DNA of 14,718 nucleotides, taken from NCBI GenBank assembly GCA_012960755.1, contig DUAT01000143.1:1-14718 (forward strand). Direction: 5' to 3'. Under the pieces are notes generated by a model. The model was not told the origin of the DNA. It worked only from the letters and a program-made list of their open reading frames with translations, and did not search any database. The position numbers and the translations under genes were made by a program. Within the stretch, counting starts at the first letter, position 1, and every line of letters starts with the position of its first letter. Origin of the DNA: Gammaproteobacteria bacterium. Its GTDB lineage: Bacteria > Pseudomonadota > Gammaproteobacteria > Pseudomonadales > Azotimanducaceae_A. Positions 14,577 to 14,718 of this stretch are shown here, piece after piece.

Positions 14577-14693
14577 GTGGCGCATCAGAATCAGGAACTA
14601 CCCTTTCCGGTATACAACGGTGACGAGTCCTATGTCTTCGTAGAAGATAAGGGAAATAAACCACATTTTCTGAAGAACGGTCAAGTATGGTAA
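14577..14693 (+). CDS. Possible 38-residue ORF or gene remnant
   Basis: From a GTG at 14577 the frame runs to a TAA at 14691-14693 and encodes a protein-like sequence (PFPVYNGDESYVFVEDKGNK, then PHFLKNGQVW at the end). The same frame stays open a little further upstream (YQQKTAWTANK) to a TAG, so this may be the tail of a decayed longer gene. No ribosome site or family is recognised. The inverted repeat GCATCAGAAT lies at its start. Confidence 0.25.
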   Translation: MAHQNQELPFPVYNGDESYVFVEDKGNKPHFLKNGQVW

Positions 14694-14718
14694 TTGCTGA
14701 TGTTCAGTCAGATTTACG

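Noticed and set aside
14396..14600. Integron attC-like sites
   Set aside because: The repeats lack the paired core-site consensus and the regular cassette spacing; no integrase gene is present.

Overview
The window looks like a chromosomal accessory stretch of a Gram-negative bacterium, most likely a free-living gammaproteobacterium. This is inferred from three or four diderm-type lipoprotein signal peptides, a PQQ-type beta-propeller enzyme, mixed codon use and GC content near one half by eye. No rRNA, tRNA, phage structural gene or transposase is visible. Genus cannot be named from the sequence.

Layout. (1) Bases 1-317 hold the end of one coding sequence and a frameshifted remnant. (2) Bases 479-3614 are a compact plus-strand pair: a NERD nuclease-superfamily 1 helicase, and 4 bases later a Cas4/RecB-like Fe-S nuclease fused to a DEDD 3'-5' exonuclease (DUF2779 type). 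Three nucleic-acid-processing activities in two coupled genes look like a defence or DNA-repair cassette. (3) Bases 3677-4540 (minus) are a ten-helix EamA/DMT transporter. (4) Bases 4560-5092 have no secure gene but carry a cluster of 35-base hairpin repeats directly after the stop of the next gene. (5) Bases 5098-8424 (minus) encode a 1108-residue lipoprotein that joins a class C beta-lactamase-like serine hydrolase, a PKD domain and a PQQ dehydrogenase-type propeller. (6) Bases 8537-8663 are a 127-base inverted-repeat element with nested hairpins in the divergent promoter region. (7) Bases 8724-10259 (plus) encode a Fic-family AMP transferase with an intact active site. (8) Tail to tail with it, at 10256-10495 (minus), is the C-terminal fragment of a serpin that has no start codon. 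(9) Bases 10515-11745 hold small genes: two unknowns, a small lipoprotein and a coupled small unknown. (10) Bases 11746-12326 have no secure gene. (11) Bases 12327-14159 (minus) encode a YtcJ-type amidohydrolase lipoprotein. (12) The right end holds short repeats and one possible small coding sequence.

The strongest candidates for new biology are the NERD-helicase/Cas4-DEDD pair and the serine hydrolase-PKD-quinoprotein fusion. The serpin remnant, the inverted-repeat element and the 35-base repeats indicate a region of turnover. Apart from the 479-3614 pair and the 11115-11745 pair, neighbouring genes do not form an obvious common pathway.
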